A stretch of 64,000 nt of DNA from contig JADDOH010002576.1 of the NCBI GenBank assembly GCA_016648135.1, forward strand, positions 1 to 64,000. The letters run 5' to 3'. Under the pieces are notes generated by a model. That model saw nothing but the letters and a program-made list of their open reading frames with translations. It did no database searches and had not been told where the DNA came from. The first letter of the stretch is position 1, and every line of letters starts with the position of its first letter. Source of the stretch: Agrypnia vestita (taxonomy: Eukaryota > Arthropoda > Insecta > Trichoptera > Phryganeidae). Shown here in pieces: positions 60,265 through 64,000 of the stretch. Both the position numbers and the translations under genes were made by a program.

Positions 60265-60800
60265 ATATTTTGTTACACATATATGGATTATATGTCCACT
60301 CCACGATGTCTAAGTGTTTCTTGAAAAGACTTGTTTATTTCATGTCGAAGCGATGTTTAAATCATCACGTAAAGCAGTGCATATAAGTTTTTGATGAATC
60401 AACAACTAGGTATCCTAATTTCGAATGTCTGTCTGTCTGTCCGTAACTCGCTTGAATTAGGTTGGAATTACAACAACAATACTGAAGATGACTAGCCGCT
60501 AATGAGGCCCAGGCGCCCGAGTGTGACAAGTCAATCAGCGCGCGGTTCACGTTACACGCAAGGGTCGTTGTAAATTATTATTACGTCCCGTGATTTTTCA
60601 TGGGATTATGGCTAGTATTATATGAAATAAGTACTAATATTATTTTAAAAGTTGTTAGAAATCAATTAGTTTCACATACATTTACTAATTTCTTCATCCA
60701 AAGAGTTCAAATATTAAATTAAAGACAATACTTCCGTCACAATAGTAGAAATATTTAAATTCGAGAAATATCTTGATATTTTTCTATTTTTGAACATTGG
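60265..60800. repeat. Dispersed repeat, copy 2
   Basis: Shares TTTGTTACACATA, CTCCACGATGT, TCGAAGCGAT and TTCTT.ATCCAAAGAGTTCA with 21895-22180, with an extra central part including TGTCTGTCTGTCTGTCC. Confidence 0.6.
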
Positions 60801-60854
60801 AATGGTTTCGGCGACGTATAAAATACTCCTACGTATACTGTCGAATCTGCAAAA

Positions 60855-60985
60855 CTTCGATTTTCGTTTTACTATCTTAAACTATCCATTTTATTTTATA
60901 TTTTCGGTTAATGTTAATTTTTTTAAACATTGTCCGAAAATATACATTAAATTGGATGGTTTAAGATAATAAAACGAAAATCGAG
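60855..60985. repeat. Foldback, ~30-bp arms
   Basis: CGATTTTCGTTTTACTATCT and its near-complement AGATAATAAAACGAAAATCG surround a centre that is itself partly inverted (ATATTTTCGG / CCGAAAATAT). Confidence 0.8.
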
Positions 60986-61031
60986 TTTTTGTACATGTAG
61001 ACAGTACACGTAGAGAACGTCGGTACAGTAG

Positions 61032-61170
61032 CCGGCAAACATCTTGAAATTCTACGTCGTAGTGGGGGGAAGTTTTCGCATCTACCTTTCCACCAACGAG
61101 ACCCAAATTTCGTCTTCTGCGCATTCGCCTACTACGTCAAAGAATTTCAAGAAGTTTGCCGGCAACTGAT
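61032..61170. mobile_element. MITE-like element with ~35-bp inverted ends
   Basis: Left GCCGGCAAACATCTTGAAAT and right (reversed) GCCGGCAAACTTCTTGAAAT, both followed by TCT..G.CGTAGT.GG. Confidence 0.75.
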
Positions 61171-61279
61171 TTTCTCAAACGAGCCTGAGTATTTTTGTGA
61201 TAATTCGCTACAGAAATTGGGCTGTCGCAGCGTTAAAAAAACCATCATCACTCACTCAAACTAATCTAAACTGATTCAT

Positions 61280-61690
61280 GCTATGAAAACAGGTGTAGCT
61301 CGAGCGAGTATCGTACCTCCGACCACCGGATCGCCGGTTCAGCTACGCCGCTGCCCAGAAGTCTGTTGCGATTCCGCGTCGAACGACTCGCATCCTTTTT
61401 CGAATGTGCCCGACATGCTAATTCCAGTACATGCAGTCCGGCCGCGCGCGATTGCGTCAACGTTCGCGACTTTGCCCGTTGCGGTATCTGTAGCCGGCCG
61501 CGCGTACTTTTACTCTCGATATAATATTATTACGCTCGCGATAACGATTTTATTATTGCAGTTCGCGCCGGCAATAAAACACTTTCCAAACGGTGTGGGA
61601 CACTTTGTTGCGCGGGAACGATTTTTAAATTTGCGGCGGGCGCTCGCGCTAACACCGCGCCCGGCTGCTTGGTACATTATCTCTTGTTGA
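61280..61690. promoter_or_regulatory. GC-rich island
   Basis: The most extended CpG-rich block in the upstream half. A 135-codon plus-strand frame covers it but is not recognised. Alternating GC-rich and TAATATTATTAC-like blocks would fit a regulatory region. Confidence 0.35.
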
Positions 61691-61998
61691 TGTTTTATGC
61701 TATTATTTATAGCGCGAGAATAAACGTCATTACAGCGTCAATTGTAAATATGGCAACCATTTCAAAAGAAAACTAAAAATGGGAATGTTTATACTGTAAA
61801 GTTTTAACTTTGTTAACATCTGAAAATATTTTAACGTAGGTAGAATATATTTTTCCAGCGAATCCCCCACCGCAAAAATCTTTTTGAAAAGATTTTTGTT
61901 TCCCATCTCTGAATATCGTTCTTGGTACCTCTCAAGAGCAAGAATGATCTGTCATTTGCGCTATTCCTCTAAAAAACGGTGGTGTGAAATTGTTATAC

Positions 61999-62150
61999 AG
62001 GTGTCACATAGCTAGTAGCAAAAAATTTACAGGTGAATTCCCGTATACGCAATCTCAAAGTTTGCATTTATTTTTTTCAATATTTCTAAATTATTTTGCA
62101 AAAAATGAACTATCATGACGGTAACTTATATCGATTATGAATAATTAATT
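61999..62150. repeat. Foldback MITE family F, left-half copy
   Basis: AGGTGTCACATAGCTAGTAG, then ATTTACAGGTGAATTCC, and inner AACTATCATGACGGTAACTT match the copy at 31419-31875. Confidence 0.65.
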
Positions 62151-64000
62151 CTATTCAATTTTTGCATTGTCGTTGATCTTCAATCTGTAACAGCATCAAT
62201 GCTTCAATCAGCAATTTCTTAATAATTTAGTTGTTTAACAAAAAAAAATGGCGCCACTTAAAATAAAACATGAAACACAAATTAGTAGTAAAATCTGAAA
62301 CACATAAAAAAATAATGTTGCCAATGTGATTTTCCACATTAATGGCACGTGCACGGGGATGAGATGTGTCTCGTGCGTTTGGTTAAAAATAATTTCGGAA
62401 AGATAAATGACTAAAAAGCGTTTAAAAAAGACTAAGAACTGAAAGAAATAGTTAGACAGAGGAAGCTAATTTCAGTATCTCAAGAGTATATACGTAAATA
62501 ATGTGTCAAGTCCTAGGATGCGAGCGCCTAGCTTATTTCAAAAGTGTTTTTCAGAGTAACAAATAATGTGAAAACTAAAAATACAGCGTCACGAGGATAC
62601 ATTAATGTATTAATAGAGCGTAACAACCGAAATGCTTTCCTGTTGGCCCATGGTCTCGTGAAAGACGTAATTTTTTACGACTATCTGCTTATTTCATGGA
62701 TAAAAAATCTCCTATACACTAGGCGCCGGTTACTATGATCACATAGATCTTCGAATATTCTGATTCTAATATTCGGCAATTATGTTATACGAAAACTAAA
62801 ATCGACATAAAGATAATTAATGTATTTAAACCCACTTATATAACGCGCGGTGATATTATATCTCATATTATTTTAATTCATCCTCGGGGGTATAGACTAT
62901 CATACTATTTTTAACTGTCTCTACGGTGCAATTCTATGTTCATTTTCATTTCTTCATCTCATTTTCTTACGACTCATATTCTTTGGTTTTAATTTTATTT
63001 CCTCACATATATGTACTTACATCATGTCTCATTCTATTTCTTGTATTGTTTACTATTGTTGACAGTAAAGCGGTTTTGAGTGGACGCGTCCCGGCGCCGC
63101 TCGCACTCATTAAGTTTAAGTGGCGAGGGGGAGGATGACCATTTTAGCAGTAAAAAATGGCGAATTGGTTGGCGAAGGTGTAGGGCCGATGAACTATTTC
63201 TCATAAAACGGCTCTGGGTCCCTCTCCACCGATAACACAACTGTTAAATTTATTACCTAAAATAATGTCTCAACCATAAAAGTGTATTCTGTAATATATG
63301 AGTCCCCTGATTTTCATAAAATGTTTTTGTATAGTATGTGAATGTCGCGTTACAACTTAAGTATCAATGAATTTTACTAACATAAAACAAATACAATATG
63401 AAATACATTTAAAATAGTAGGTAACTAATTTTAGTTACTTTACTATAGATTGTAAGCTATCAATTAACTCGATCTTAAATACAGTGCGGTATTATTTAAC
63501 AAATACTGACGCACATATTTAAATTAGTTATCTTTAAGAAGAACGAGCCAAATTAATTTAAAAAAAACTAAATGCGTCGGGCAATATCTATTAGCATCAC
63601 TGACTTCGGATAAAACAATGCGTTGCATTTAATTAAGGCCGAAATGAAAAGAGGAATAAAAGTTAGATCGAAGTTAAAATTAAAAGATCGTTGGCAAAAT
63701 GGTCGCTAATTTACTTATTTCCCTCTATGTGTTAGTTACCTGTGAGTTATTCATGAATATCCTGCTTCTAATAACTGACAAACTAGGTTAAACAAACATC
63801 GAAAAATACATGTGTTTTTGATGTTTGAGCATAATATAGGTTGATTCTAATAACCGCTGAACACAATAAGCGACTTGTACTATATTTACAACAAATAAAA
63901 GGAAATAAACTTTTGCTGAGAAAGTCATTTTTATTATTTAAAAACTAACTCGGAAAATGTATTGTTATCCTTCGTACGTAATACTATTGTGTAGGCGTAA
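62150..64000. other. AT-rich stretch, nothing recognised
   Basis: A small GC-rich patch lies near 63080-63145. No gene or clear repeat. Confidence 0.5.

Noticed and set aside
61283..61690. 135-codon plus-strand protein
   Set aside because: Not recognisable, no splice partners, and within a GC-rich island.

Overview
This window looks like insect nuclear DNA. It is AT-rich, with long introns, GT-AG splice sites and a dense load of small transposons. One protein-coding gene is supported: a TALE-class homeobox gene of the TGIF / achintya-vismay type, on the minus strand between about 13.9 and 31.2 kb. The order of insect cannot be fixed from the sequence; the repeat types would fit Hemiptera or Lepidoptera.

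The gene (minus strand, 5' to 3'). Exon 31203-30938 carries an acidic leader and the first part of the homeodomain. An 11.9-kb intron follows, splitting the homeodomain. Exon 18998-18730 carries the recognition helix, the end of the homeodomain and a glycine-rich linker. Exons 18076-17945 and 17774-17615 follow, then two short in-frame cassette-like exons (16565-16509 and 15138-15091), then a proline-rich terminal exon (14105-13905) with the stop codon. Splice phases agree across all of these. The start codon and 5' exon(s) were not found and probably lie upstream (above 31.2 kb), perhaps outside the window. The two small exons resemble each other, and one also resembles the 3' end of exon 17774-17615. 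This suggests a duplicated-exon cluster able to produce several C-terminal isoforms.

Region 1-13.9 kb (downstream of the gene) holds LINE and RTE reverse-transcriptase fragments, a TTAA-flanked non-autonomous element, a hammerhead-ribozyme-like motif, a PIF/Harbinger-type MITE, a tRNA-derived SINE, a foldback hairpin, a pogo-like MITE and AT-rich spacer.

The introns (14-31 kb) hold a frameshifted Penelope-like element with inverted terminal repeats and a hammerhead-like motif, and a hAT MITE with an RTE LINE nested in it (both target-site duplications are visible). They also hold a broken mariner, SINE copies, a MITE enlarged by a 38-bp minisatellite, and several CpG-rich islands.

Region 31.2-64 kb has no convincing exon. 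It holds many MITEs and foldback elements, short tandem duplications, a second mariner remnant, a third hammerhead-like motif, a second TTAA element and several GC-rich islands that could be promoters or enhancers of the homeobox gene. The most notable non-genic signals are the three hammerhead-type cores. All three have a self-complementary stem III, as described for the dimeric minimal ribozymes of Penelope-like retroelements.
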